A stretch of DNA of 6,672 nucleotides. It comes from Chloroflexota bacterium (lineage in GTDB: Bacteria > Chloroflexota > Anaerolineae > Fen-1058). The notes below the pieces were generated by a model. It saw only the letters and a list, made by a program, of their open reading frames with translations, ran no database searches and was not told the DNA's origin. Position 1 is the stretch's first letter. Each line of letters opens with the position of its first letter. The DNA lies in NCBI GenBank assembly GCA_016219235.1, contig JACRBO010000493.1, forward strand, positions 1 to 6,672, given 5' to 3'. The position numbers and the translations under genes are program-made. Below are positions 1 through 5,669 of the stretch, piece by piece.

Positions 1-139
1 AAGACTATTCAATAGATTTATTGAAAACTACACTGACCGATTCCGCTTGTCAAGAGGCACCTTCCAGAAACAAAACCGGTGCGCTGAACCTATCGTTCAG
101 CACACCGGGACATAGACGAAATTTAGGCAAGCAGTTGCT
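1..139. other. Non-coding left flank
   Basis: No credible gene is visible here. A 60-codon open frame on the plus strand (21-203) has no recognisable domain, starts without a convincing ribosome binding site and runs into the antisense of the SHOCT gene, so it is not called. The only structure I can support is the terminator hairpin at 76-108. Confidence 0.6.
66..108 (-). terminator. Rho-independent terminator of the SHOCT gene pair
   Basis: A hairpin with arms at 76-89 and 95-108 pairs 13 of 14 positions: CCGGTG with CACCGG on the outside, one C/A mismatch (82/102), then GCTGAAC with GTTCAGC. The loop is 5 bases. On the minus strand the hairpin is followed at once by a T-rich run, TTTTGTTTC. 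It lies about 30 bases past the stop codon of the last SHOCT gene, where an intrinsic terminator for the leftward operon is expected. No T-tract follows it on the plus strand, so it should act in one direction. Confidence 0.88.
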
Positions 140-517
140 TCAAACCTGCAAATCGCGGCGCATCTCGTCATACTGTTCTTTGGTAATCTCGCCGCGCGCA
201 TAGCGTTTCTTGAGAATGTCGAGCGCCGATTCTGGCGCTGTCCCGCTGCTCGACGGCGACTGATTGTTCGTACGTGAGACGAGGTTGCTGATCAGCCACA
301 CACCCAGCCCGATGATCACGATCCAGAAAAGGATAGTGAAAATGCCGCCAAAGCCAAAGCCGTTCATTCGGCCAAAACCGAAGTTGCCATCCATCATGCC
401 GGGGCCATAGCCGAACATCCCCCAGCCGATGCGGCTGAGCAAGTAGCCACCCGCGAGCAACCCTAGACCGATCAGCACAGCAATCACTATCCAGATGGAA
501 CGTGTCGAAGTTTTCAT
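140..517 (-). CDS. Small two-span membrane protein with C-terminal SHOCT domain
   Basis: The start is ATG at 515-517, preceded by AGGAG (526-530) with an 8-base spacer. A longer frame up to 547 would overlap the upstream gene and lacks such a site. The 125-residue product has hydrophobic segments at about 6-26 and 58-82. Between them is a loop rich in Gly, Met and Phe (GYGPGMMDG, then GFGRMNGFGFGG). A Ser/Asn/Thr-rich linker leads to a SHOCT domain at about 97-123, with the typical LKKRYARGEITKEQYDEMRRDL pattern split here as LKKRYARGEI and EQYDEMRRDL. SHOCT is a short domain at the ends of many small membrane proteins, thought to aid oligomerisation; no enzymatic role is known. It follows a paralogue by 22 bases and precedes a terminator, so the two form an operon. 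A metal-related role is only inferred from the Met-rich loop and the neighbouring efflux genes. Confidence 0.85.
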   Translation of the reverse strand: MKTSTRSIWIVIAVLIGLGLLAGGYLLSRIGWGMFGYGPGMMDGNFGFGRMNGFGFGGIFTILFWIVIIGLGVWLISNLVSRTNNQSPSSSGTAPESALDILKKRYARGEITKEQYDEMRRDLQV

Positions 518-539
518 GGTTGTATCTCCTGCCTGCGTC

Positions 540-779
540 TCACCCACTCAGATCGCGGCGCATTTGGTCATATTGCTCTCTCGAGATCTCACCGCGTGCG
601 TAGCGCTGCTTCAGAATATCGTCGGCGCTCGCTTCCGGTCGAGTGGCGGACGCCGACGGTTGTTGACTATTCGGGAAGAGTCCCCGCGCCAGCCATACCG
701 CGCCTAGGATCAGGACGGCCCAAAACAACACCATCACCAGCCCGCCACCTAAACCCATGCCCAACCCTGTCATCATCAT
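540..779 (-). CDS. Small one-span membrane protein with C-terminal SHOCT domain
   Basis: The product has about 79 residues. It starts with three consecutive ATG codons (779, 776, 773); AGGAG at 784-788 is 4 bases from the first and 7 from the second, so initiation may really be at 776. A Gly/Met-rich N-terminus leads into one hydrophobic segment at about 13-33, then a polar Ser/Ala-rich linker, then a SHOCT domain at about 51-77 (ILKQRYARGEIS, EQYDQMRRDL). That domain is nearly identical to the one in the next gene, so the pair probably arose by tandem duplication followed by divergence of the membrane part. It is the first gene of the two-gene SHOCT operon. Its biochemical function cannot be told from the sequence. 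Confidence 0.83.
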   Translation of the reverse strand: MMMTGLGMGLGGGLVMVLFWAVLILGAVWLARGLFPNSQQPSASATRPEASADDILKQRYARGEISREQYDQMRRDLSG

Positions 780-808
780 TTTGCTCCTGAGGTTGAAGTT
801 ACTCTCAT

Positions 809-844
809 ATTTTAGTCCGACCGTATGAGGTTCCCTTGAGGGAA
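809..844 (-). promoter_or_regulatory. Possible promoter and operator of the SHOCT operon
   Basis: On the minus strand a TAAAAT box (809-814) lies about 30 bases before the first SHOCT start codon and could be a -10 element. No good -35 hexamer is spaced 16-18 bases upstream. Instead, the palindrome TTCCCT-CA-AGGGAA (831-844) sits in the -35 area. Factor-dependent promoters often have a poor -35 box and a dyad of this kind. Which protein would bind is unknown. Confidence 0.35.
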
Positions 845-869
845 TTGTGAAGATCCGGTAAAGATTGAG

Positions 870-986
870 TCAGGCAACCGGCAGGGCGAACGCAAATATG
901 CTACCTTTGCCAACGCCGTCGCTAGCGGCCGAGACGCGGCCACCATGCGCTTCCACCAGTTGTTTGACGATCGCCTCCGCTTCACC
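870..986 (-). pseudogene. 3' remnant of a sensor histidine kinase (HATPase domain end)
   Basis: Reading leftward in the frame that ends at the TGA at 870-872, the translation contains AIVKQLVEAHGGRVSA, then SDGVGKGSIFAFALPVA and a stop. This is the classic end of the histidine kinase ATP-binding domain: the helix after the G1 box, the EAHGG turn, the G2-type GxGKGS.F motif and the final L-P strand. Everything before AIVK is missing: the GLGL expected directly before it is replaced by GEAE, and further upstream the same DNA encodes the end of the P-type ATPase in another frame. There is no start codon with a ribosome binding site and no room for a dimerisation or sensor domain. I infer a deletion or recombination that joined the ATPase 3' end to the tail of a former two-component gene. 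Confidence 0.8.
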
Positions 987-3069
987 GCTGGCGCAACAAT
1001 CGCGAAGAATTGCCCAGGATGCCCAGATCGGGCAATGACTGCGCCGCAGCCGCCAGGATCGGCGGCAAGAAGCCGAACGCCGCCAGCGACAGACCGATCA
1101 CGTTATAGACCGTCGTGAAGGTCAGATTCATCTTGACAATCTTCATCGTTCGCTGTGCGATCCGGAAGACATCTGGCACCAGGGTCCAGTCTTCGCGCAT
1201 GAGCGCCACGTGTGCGGCCTCGATGGCGATATCCGTTCCCGCCGCCCCCATCGCAATTCCGACGTCGGCCTGCGCCAGTGCGGGCGCATCATTCACACCG
1301 TCACCCACCATCACGACGACATGCCCCTGCGCTTGATATTCCTTCACGATACGAATCTTGTCTTCTGGTAGCAGGTTGGCGCGGTAGTGCACCCCGAGTC
1401 TTTCAGCCAGTGTCGCTGCCGTACGCTCGTTGTCGCCGGTCAGCAGCTCGATCTGGCGCACGCCCAGCGTCCATACATCGGCCAGTGCGGCCGGGACTTC
1501 GGGCCGCAGTGTATCGGCCGCGGCGAGCACCCCGACCAGCTTCTCGTTGTGTGATACGAACAGCAGCGTCTTGCCCTGCGCTTCCAGTCCGGCAGCGTGG
1601 TCTAGCGATGGCGCGTTCGGCATCAGTCGCCAACTACCCACCGCGACGGGACCGCCATCGACCTTCGCGCGCACACCCAGGCCAGGGATTGCCTCAAAGT
1701 CAGCCAGGTCTAAAAGCGGCAAATTCCGCTCATATGCGGCTGTACGCACCGCCTGGGCCAACGGGTGTTCTGAATATCGCTCTGCCGATGCCGCCAATGA
1801 CAGCACTTCACCATCGGACAATCCGTTGAGTGACAGCACATCGGTGACGTGCGGCTTACCCAGCGTCAATGTTCCGGTCTTATCGATCAACAGCACGTCG
1901 GCCCGCGCCAGCAATTCCAGATACTTGCCGCCCTTGATCAGCAGCCCACGTTTCGCGCCCGCCCCGATCGAGGCCAACATCGCAATCGGCGTCGCCAGCG
2001 CGAAGGAACACGAACACGCGACGACCAGCACCGCCGCCGTGGAGAGCGGGTTGCGACTGATCGCAAACGTCAGCGCCGCAATCCCGGCCACGACCGGCAG
2101 ATAATAGGCCGAGAATTTGTCTGCGATGCGTTGCACATCAGCCCGATGCGCTTCGGCCTCCTCGACCATCTTGATCACGCGCCCAAAGGTGGTATCGCCC
2201 CCAATATGTGTAGCTCGCACCCGCAAATGACCAAGGCGGGCGAACGTTGCCGCGAAGACTTTCGCGCCAAGGCCAACTTCGACCGGCATCGACTCGCCCG
2301 TAATCGTGGCCTGATCGACCGTCGCCTGTCCGTCGATCACGTCGCCATCAACGGGCATCTTTTCACCAGGACGTACGACCACGATATCGCCCACCTGCAC
2401 CTCGGCTATCGGCAGTTCCACTTCCTGTCCGTCACGCTCGACGCGGGCCGTCTGTGGCGCCATGGCCGTCAAATCCTTGACTGCGCGGCGCGCACGCTCG
2501 GTCGTAAAGTTCTCGGCGTAATCACCCACGCGCATGAAGAACACGATGACGACCGCCGTGGCCCATTGGCCCACGACCAGTGCCGCGATCACGCCGAGGC
2601 TCATCAGCGTGTGTGAGATGACTTGTCTGCACAGCGCGGCGCGGATCACGTTGCGAAAGCTCGGATAACCGCCGATGAGGACGATCGCCAACCCGATCGG
2701 CCAGGGCACGCGCGCGGTGATCTGCTCGAACAGGCCGAACCACTCGCCAATCACGATGACGAACAACACGACCCCGAAGACGACGCCGAACAGCGTCAGG
2801 ATAGGTCGCGTCAAATCGCCGATCGGCGATGAAGTCACTTGATTTGAAGTTGTGTCCGGTATGGAATAGCCCGCGCCTTCCACCGCCTTGCGAATCCCTG
2901 GCAGATCAACCCGCGCGGGATCGAGACGAATGGCGGCTTTCTCTGAAGCCAGAAACACATTCACTGATTCGACGCCAGGCAAAGCCGCAATCGCGTGCTG
3001 GACATGCAGTGTGCATTCCGCACAGTCCATCCCTTTGATCGGCACTTCGACCGTTGTCAGGTTAGTCAC
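982..3069 (-). CDS. P1B-type heavy-metal-transporting ATPase with CSC site
   Basis: This is an inner-membrane pump that exports soft or transition metal cations using ATP. The start is GTG at 3067-3069: AAGGGAGG (3076-3083) is 6 bases upstream, and the codon lies 2 bases after the regulator's stop. The upstream ATG at 3105 lies inside that gene. The 695-residue product has an HMA metal-binding domain with GMDCAEC (Cys16, Cys19), membrane helices at about 90-180, the actuator TGES at 257-260, the phosphorylation site DKTGTLT (Asp396), the SEHP signature (His435-Pro436), TGDN at 544 and GDGVNDAP at 589-596. All catalytic motifs are present and the length is normal. The transmembrane metal motif is Cys352-Ser-Cys354 instead of the usual CPC, and the last helices carry YN (655-656) and QSLPD (677-681). 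The acidic HMA motif and the CmtR-like regulator suggest Cd, Pb or Zn over Cu, but specificity is uncertain. It is cotranscribed with the ArsR-type gene. Confidence 0.95.
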   Translation of the reverse strand: MTNLTTVEVPIKGMDCAECTLHVQHAIAALPGVESVNVFLASEKAAIRLDPARVDLPGIRKAVEGAGYSIPDTTSNQVTSSPIGDLTRPILTLFGVVFGVVLFVIVIGEWFGLFEQITARVPWPIGLAIVLIGGYPSFRNVIRAALCRQVISHTLMSLGVIAALVVGQWATAVVIVFFMRVGDYAENFTTERARRAVKDLTAMAPQTARVERDGQEVELPIAEVQVGDIVVVRPGEKMPVDGDVIDGQATVDQATITGESMPVEVGLGAKVFAATFARLGHLRVRATHIGGDTTFGRVIKMVEEAEAHRADVQRIADKFSAYYLPVVAGIAALTFAISRNPLSTAAVLVVACSCSFALATPIAMLASIGAGAKRGLLIKGGKYLELLARADVLLIDKTGTLTLGKPHVTDVLSLNGLSDGEVLSLAASAERYSEHPLAQAVRTAAYERNLPLLDLADFEAIPGLGVRAKVDGGPVAVGSWRLMPNAPSLDHAAGLEAQGKTLLFVSHNEKLVGVLAAADTLRPEVPAALADVWTLGVRQIELLTGDNERTAATLAERLGVHYRANLLPEDKIRIVKEYQAQGHVVVMVGDGVNDAPALAQADVGIAMGAAGTDIAIEAAHVALMREDWTLVPDVFRIAQRTMKIVKMNLTFTTVYNVIGLSLAAFGFLPPILAAAAQSLPDLGILGNSSRLLRQR

Positions 3070-3071
3070 GT

Positions 3072-3416
3072 TTAGCCTCCCTTGCGAAGGTTGTAGCGCG
3101 TGCATTCATAGACGCCCTTCGCCACATCCGCCAATAACGTCTCAGTAAGATCCAGCAGTTCGCCGACGCGATCATCGCTGAGGTGATAGGTCACGTAGCG
3201 CCCTGCTTGTTCGGCGACGACGAGCCCGCAGTCCCGCAAGCAGCCCAGATGGTTGGATGCGTTAGACTGCGAGAGGCCAGTGGCTTCGACGATCTCGCCC
3301 ACAGTGAGTGGCCCGGTGCGCAGTGCGGCTAACACCGAGAGGCGTGACGGATCGGCGAACCCGCGAAAGAGTTTAGCTTGAAGATCGATCGATCGGACTC
3401 TGGTGGTCATCAACAT
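3072..3416 (-). CDS. ArsR/SmtB-family metal-sensing repressor, CmtR-like
   Basis: This 114-residue winged-helix repressor probably releases DNA on binding metal. The start is ATG at 3414-3416, with GGAG (3424-3427) 7 bases upstream; the frame extends to 3593 but would then cover the operator and promoter. The fold is visible in order: FADPSRLSVLAAL (20-32), the recognition helix TGLSQSNASNHLGCL (46-60), and the wing GRYVTYHL (72-79). Cys59 and Cys63 lie in the recognition helix as C-LRD-C and a further Cys105 sits near the C-terminus. This matches in kind and spacing the Cys57/Cys61/Cys102 site of mycobacterial CmtR, a Cd/Pb sensor. The gene overlaps nothing and is followed 2 bases later by the ATPase, so it most likely controls that exporter and itself. 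The metal identity is inference from the cysteine pattern. Confidence 0.92.
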   Translation of the reverse strand: MLMTTRVRSIDLQAKLFRGFADPSRLSVLAALRTGPLTVGEIVEATGLSQSNASNHLGCLRDCGLVVAEQAGRYVTYHLSDDRVGELLDLTETLLADVAKGVYECTRYNLRKGG

Positions 3417-3435
3417 GGTGGCGCTCCATAATATC

Positions 3436-3461
3436 AATACATCATCAAGTGATGATATATT
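3436..3461 (-). promoter_or_regulatory. 12-2-12 operator of the ArsR-type repressor
   Basis: An imperfect palindrome has arms at 3436-3447 (AATACATCATCA) and 3450-3461 (TGATGATATATT), with an AG centre; 11 of 12 positions pair. The 12-2-12 layout and AT-rich sequence are those of known ArsR/SmtB operators. It lies about 20 bases ahead of the repressor's start codon, so bound repressor would block transcription of the regulator-ATPase operon. Confidence 0.78.
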
Positions 3462-3465
3462 ACCA
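3457..3465 (-). promoter_or_regulatory. Possible extended -10 promoter element of the regulator-ATPase operon
   Basis: The minus strand reads TGGTAATAT, an extended -10 element (TGn followed by TAATAT), inside the right half of the operator. No convincing -35 box is found 17 bases upstream. Overlap with the operator would explain repression by occlusion. Confidence 0.35.
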
Positions 3466-3552
3466 CAACTTGATAACGCGCCAGTACACATTCGCTCGTT
3501 GCTCGGTGTCGGCTCATCCAGGTGAGGACTCTTCAGCCTTATCGCCCTGAAG
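3466..3552. other. Intergenic region with short inverted repeat
   Basis: This spacer lies between the small membrane protein gene and the regulator's promoter. CTTCAG (3531-3536) and CTGAAG (3547-3552) form a 6-bp stem with a 10-base loop directly after the membrane protein gene, but no T-run follows, so I do not call it a terminator. Confidence 0.4.
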
Positions 3553-3795
3553 TTAACTCGCATCATCTTCATCAACGATTTCCAGGTTGGCACTCTCTTT
3601 CGAGCGAATCCTGACTCGCTCTTTCTGGCTGCGCGCCCGTTGCGATGAAATCACCAGGATCAGCAGCGTCACGACAATCGGCGCACCGAACAGCAGCACC
3701 TCATCGAGGATGCCATTCTGGCCATGCCGCAGCGGCGAGGGCAAGGCGCCCATCAATGTGGGCGAGAGTAGGGTGTGAGCAACCAGTAACAGCAT
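3553..3795 (-). CDS. Small membrane protein of unknown function
   Basis: The product has 80 residues from ATG at 3793-3795, chosen because AGGGAGG (3801-3807) lies 5 bases upstream; the frame itself continues to 3813. It has a hydrophobic N-terminus (MLLLVAHTLLSP), a short polar stretch with His-Gly-Gln-Asn, then one strong transmembrane segment at about 32-52 (VLLFGAPIVVTLLILVI). A very basic stretch (QRARSQKERVRIRSK) and an acidic end (EIVDEDDAS) follow. The positive charges after the helix predict an outside N-terminus and cytoplasmic C-terminus. It follows the broken cytochrome c gene by 29 bases and was probably cotranscribed with it, which hints at a role in electron transfer or cytochrome maturation. 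I do not recognise the family. Confidence 0.75.
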   Translation of the reverse strand: MLLLVAHTLLSPTLMGALPSPLRHGQNGILDEVLLFGAPIVVTLLILVISSQRARSQKERVRIRSKESANLEIVDEDDAS

Positions 3796-3824
3796 GTTAA
3801 CCTCCCTTGACATGAGATCGCCGG

Positions 3825-4195
3825 TTATGGCTTCGTTGATTTAGTCTGGGCGCTTAAGCGGCGGACATAGTTGACCAGATGCCAGAGGTCATCGCCGCTC
3901 AGGGCGGCTTTGAAGGCCGGCATGGCCGAGCCGGTGATGCCGTTCTGAATCCAGTAGAACACATCCCCATCAGGTGCGCATCGGTATGTCCGGCGGTGAA
4001 ATCGGCGGGGCGCGGATTTAGCTGCGTGGCTTGCAGCCCGTCACCCTTACCGGTCGATCCGTGGCAACTGATACAGTTCGTCTGATACAGTGCCGCCCCA
4101 CGTGCGATCGAGTCGCTGTCGGGCACGAAGGGATTGATCAAACTGGCGGCAGGCGTCGTGTCGCGCGCGACGACATTTTGGTAAAGATACCGGAT
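3825..4195 (-). pseudogene. c-type cytochrome gene, frameshifted and 5'-truncated
   Basis: The first part, in the frame running from 4195 to about 3972, encodes an open stretch with VVARDTTPAASLINPF, then ARGAALYQTNCISCHGSTG, whose CISCH is a haem c attachment site, and continues to FTAGHTDAHL. The homologous sequence then resumes one frame away, from 3971 down to the TAA at 3825-3827: GDVFYWIQNGITGSAMPAF supplies the axial methionine (SAMP), and DLWHLVNYVRRLS is the typical last helix. One missing base around 3969-3973 explains the shift; restoring a G gives HLDGDVFYW. Upstream, the frame closes at a TAG (4196-4198) without a signal peptide or membrane anchor, so the 5' end is also lost. An intact protein would be a periplasmic or lipid-anchored electron carrier. 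The shift could be a sequencing error, but the missing N-terminus argues for real decay. Confidence 0.82.
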
Positions 4196-4236
4196 CTACT
4201 GCAGCGCTATTTTGCTGAAGGACGGAGGAACTGACC
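4196..4236 (+). promoter_or_regulatory. Leader of the five-gene plus-strand cluster
   Basis: GGAGG at 4224-4228 is a strong ribosome binding site for the first YlbF-like gene. TATTTT (4208-4213) is a possible -10 box, but I see no matching -35 hexamer at 17 bases. The region abuts the truncated end of the cytochrome gene, so the native promoter may have been altered by rearrangement. Confidence 0.4.
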
Positions 4237-4599
4237 CTGTCTGATGGTGTGCTGAATGAATTGGAACTGGCGCCCGCGGCAGTCGTGAAGCAAGCGGCGC
4301 GTGACTTCGCGGCCACGTTGGCCGAGACGCCGCAATTTAAGGCCTATGAAGAAACGGCCGATCGATTGAATCACGACACCGAGGCCCAGCAAGCAATCGC
4401 CGCGTTTGAGGCCAAGCAAGAATCATTGAAAGCCATGCTCATGTTGAACGCTGTCAGCGAGGCAGACCAGGCCGAGCTGCAACGCCTGCAGCGCGCATTC
4501 AGCAGCCTGCCTGCGGTTAAGGCCTATTTTCAGGCGCAGGCCGATCTGATGACCCTGTGCCAGACCACCGGCGATTTCCTATCGCAAGCGATCGGTTGA
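4237..4599 (+). CDS. YlbF/YmcA-family helical protein, first copy
   Basis: The product has about 120 residues and is almost all helical. The pattern of the YlbF/YmcA (Com_YlbF) family is visible: TPQFKAYEETADRLNHDTEAQQAI, split as TPQFKAYEETADRL and NHDTEAQQAI, then a long charged helix, a turn at AVSEADQAEL, and a final helix pair from LPAVKAYFQAQADL to FLSQAIG. In Bacillus, YlbF and YmcA act with YaaT to steer RNase Y and developmental pathways, and the complex carries Fe-S clusters; a role here is inferred only. The start is uncertain: GGAGG (4224-4228) is 8 bases before a CTG at 4237, while the nearest standard start, GTG at 4249, is 20 bases away. This copy has a single cysteine near its C-terminus (LMTLCQTT) and no Cys tail. 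The second copy follows after a 45-base gap. Confidence 0.82.
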   Translation: MSDGVLNELELAPAAVVKQAARDFAATLAETPQFKAYEETADRLNHDTEAQQAIAAFEAKQESLKAMLMLNAVSEADQAELQRLQRAFSSLPAVKAYFQAQADLMTLCQTTGDFLSQAIG

Positions 4600-4644
4600 A
4601 CTATGCAACAGCCTGCGGGTCAGGTTGTTGCTGAGAGGTGTATG

Positions 4645-5031
4645 ATGAATTCAAATAGGACCACACTCCCTGCCAATCTATTAGCCGCCACCGAAGATCT
4701 GGCCAATCACCTGCTGGCCTCCGAGCCATTCACCGCGTATCATGCCGCCCATGGCCGGTTCAACGCCGATGCTGAGGCGCGTGCTTTGTTGCAACGGCTC
4801 TCGCAATCTCAGGCCGAGCTGCGCCAGAAGCAGGCGCGCCGGGCCGTAACGCAGAGCGATGTCGATCAATTGAAAGCGCTCCAGAGCGCGGTGCAGGCCG
4901 ATCGCACCATTGCCGACTACGCCGGTACCCGGCAAGCGGCGATCGGGTTTTTGCGCGAGATCAACCAGGCGATCAGCGAACTGCTCGGGGTCGATTTTGC
5001 GGCGTTAGCCAAACGCTCGGGTTGTTGCTAA
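4645..5031 (+). CDS. YlbF/YmcA-family helical protein with SGCC tail, second copy
   Basis: The product has 128 residues from ATG at 4645; GAGAGG (4633-4638) is 6 bases upstream. The adjacent ATG at 4642 is a close alternative, and the frame's start at 4603 has no site. It shares the layout of the previous protein: SEPFTAYHAAHGRFNADAEA opens the domain, a Gln/Ala/Arg-rich charged helix follows with a turn at AVTQSDVDQL, and the last helices contain FLREINQAISELLGVDF. The end is RSGCC, a paired cysteine tail absent from the first copy and a plausible metal or Fe-S ligand. Two divergent paralogues side by side suggest a heteromer, as with YlbF and YmcA in Bacillus. Which one corresponds to which Bacillus protein cannot be decided here. 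Confidence 0.86.
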   Translation: MNSNRTTLPANLLAATEDLANHLLASEPFTAYHAAHGRFNADAEARALLQRLSQSQAELRQKQARRAVTQSDVDQLKALQSAVQADRTIADYAGTRQAAIGFLREINQAISELLGVDFAALAKRSGCC

Positions 5032-5058
5032 CACCCGACTCAAAGACAAGGAGTGCCC

Positions 5059-5283
5059 ATGCCCCTGTATGATTTTCACTGTGAACAGTGTGAGACAAAA
5101 TTCGAAGTCCGCGCCTCGATCAAAGAGAAGCAAGCCGGCCTGCAGCCAGAATGTCCGACATGCCACAGCCAGGCCGTACGGCAGATGGTCACGGCCGGGC
5201 TGGTGCTGCATGGCAGCGATGGCGGCAGCCTGTCATCTTCTGGCCCAGCCTGCGGTTGTGGCACTAGCGGGTGCTGCGGATGA
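5059..5283 (+). CDS. FmdB-family zinc ribbon protein with Cys-rich tail
   Basis: The product has 74 residues from ATG at 5059-5061; AAGGAG (5048-5053) is 5 bases upstream, which excludes the GTG at 5053. The N-terminus MPLYDFHCEQCETKFEV is diagnostic of the FmdB/CxxC_CXXC family: Cys8-x-x-Cys11 and Cys32-x-x-Cys35 form a single zinc ribbon. After it comes a Gly/Ser-rich linker and a tail with six positions of interest, CGCGTSGCC (Cys65, 67, 72, 73). FmdB was named as a putative regulator in methylotrophs, but most members have no proven function. It starts 27 bases after the second YlbF-like gene and its stop codon overlaps the next start (ATGA), so it lies within the same operon. Confidence 0.9.
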   Translation: MPLYDFHCEQCETKFEVRASIKEKQAGLQPECPTCHSQAVRQMVTAGLVLHGSDGGSLSSSGPACGCGTSGCCG

Positions 5284-5669
5284 CGATACACGAAGTCCCA
5301 TCTTTTCGGGAGTCCCTATCTTTGCCCATGTCCCCGCCTGTGGCGGGTTGGGCCGCTGAGCGTGGTGGGAGCGACGGCGTAATCGCAGTTCACATCATCG
5401 GCGCGCCGCCGGCGTGTGCGGACGGCGTCAGAGACACCTGGCGCGAAGTCGCCAGGCACACCGCCGATCAATTGCTTGCGCGGTTTGGTGGCAGCGTGCG
5501 CGTGCAGTACTTCGATCTATTTGACGCCGATTGCCCCGCATTGCCCGACGGTGCTCAATTGCCACTGGTGTTGATCGCGGGCGAAGTGCTGAGCAGTGGC
5601 GGCAAGATTTCGACCCCCGCTATTCGCAAGCGTGTTGAGGCGTTGAGCATTACACCCAATGGTTACTGA
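5280..5669 (+). CDS. Thioredoxin-fold protein resembling YuzD (DUF1462)
   Basis: The product has 129 residues from ATG at 5280, which overlaps the previous stop codon by ATGA and so suggests coupled translation; there is no strong ribosome binding site of its own. ATG at 5328 is an alternative that would drop a poorly conserved N-terminus of 16 residues. The core starts at about 34 with a strand (VIAVHIIGAP), a Cys at 46 (PACADGV), a helix (TWREVARHTADQLLARFG), a strand VRVQYFDL and then QLPLVLIAGEVLSSG (93-107), which looks like the conserved Pro-containing strand of thioredoxin folds; a last helix RKRVEAL follows. A CxxC active site is absent: the cysteines are Cys46 and Cys85. The assignment to the YuzD-like group rests on overall resemblance, so it is moderate. 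It may handle thiols or act as a scaffold for the neighbouring Fe-S protein. Confidence 0.75.
   Translation: MTIHEVPSFRESLSLPMSPPVAGWAAERGGSDGVIAVHIIGAPPACADGVRDTWREVARHTADQLLARFGGSVRVQYFDLFDADCPALPDGAQLPLVLIAGEVLSSGGKISTPAIRKRVEALSITPNGY

Noticed and set aside
1212..2616. Long plus-strand open frames (1212-1829, 1430-2104, 1849-2616) antisense to the ATPase
   Set aside because: They are His/Arg/Pro- or Ser/Ala-rich translations opposite a strongly conserved gene, overlap each other, and have no recognisable domain or ribosome binding site.
3384..3395. TCGATCGATCGG as a microsatellite or regulatory repeat
   Set aside because: It is only two overlapping CGATCG words inside the regulator gene and encodes ordinary residues; it is counted in the CGATCG finding instead.
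3531..3552. Inverted repeat after the small membrane protein gene as a terminator
   Set aside because: The stem is only 6 bp with a 10-base loop, and no T-run follows on the minus strand.
3417..3593. A longer ArsR-family protein starting at 3593
   Set aside because: The extra 59 residues have no family similarity, would cover the operator and promoter, and a good ribosome binding site supports the ATG at 3416.
4031..4316. Open frames on both strands across the cytochrome and YlbF start region (4031-4234 plus, 4047-4316 minus)
   Set aside because: They are out-of-frame readings of the cytochrome remnant and the first YlbF-like gene, without domains or ribosome binding sites.
4603..4644. Longer N-terminus for the second YlbF-like protein from ATG at 4603
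   Set aside because: No ribosome binding site lies ahead of it and the extra residues do not fit the family; GAGAGG supports 4645.
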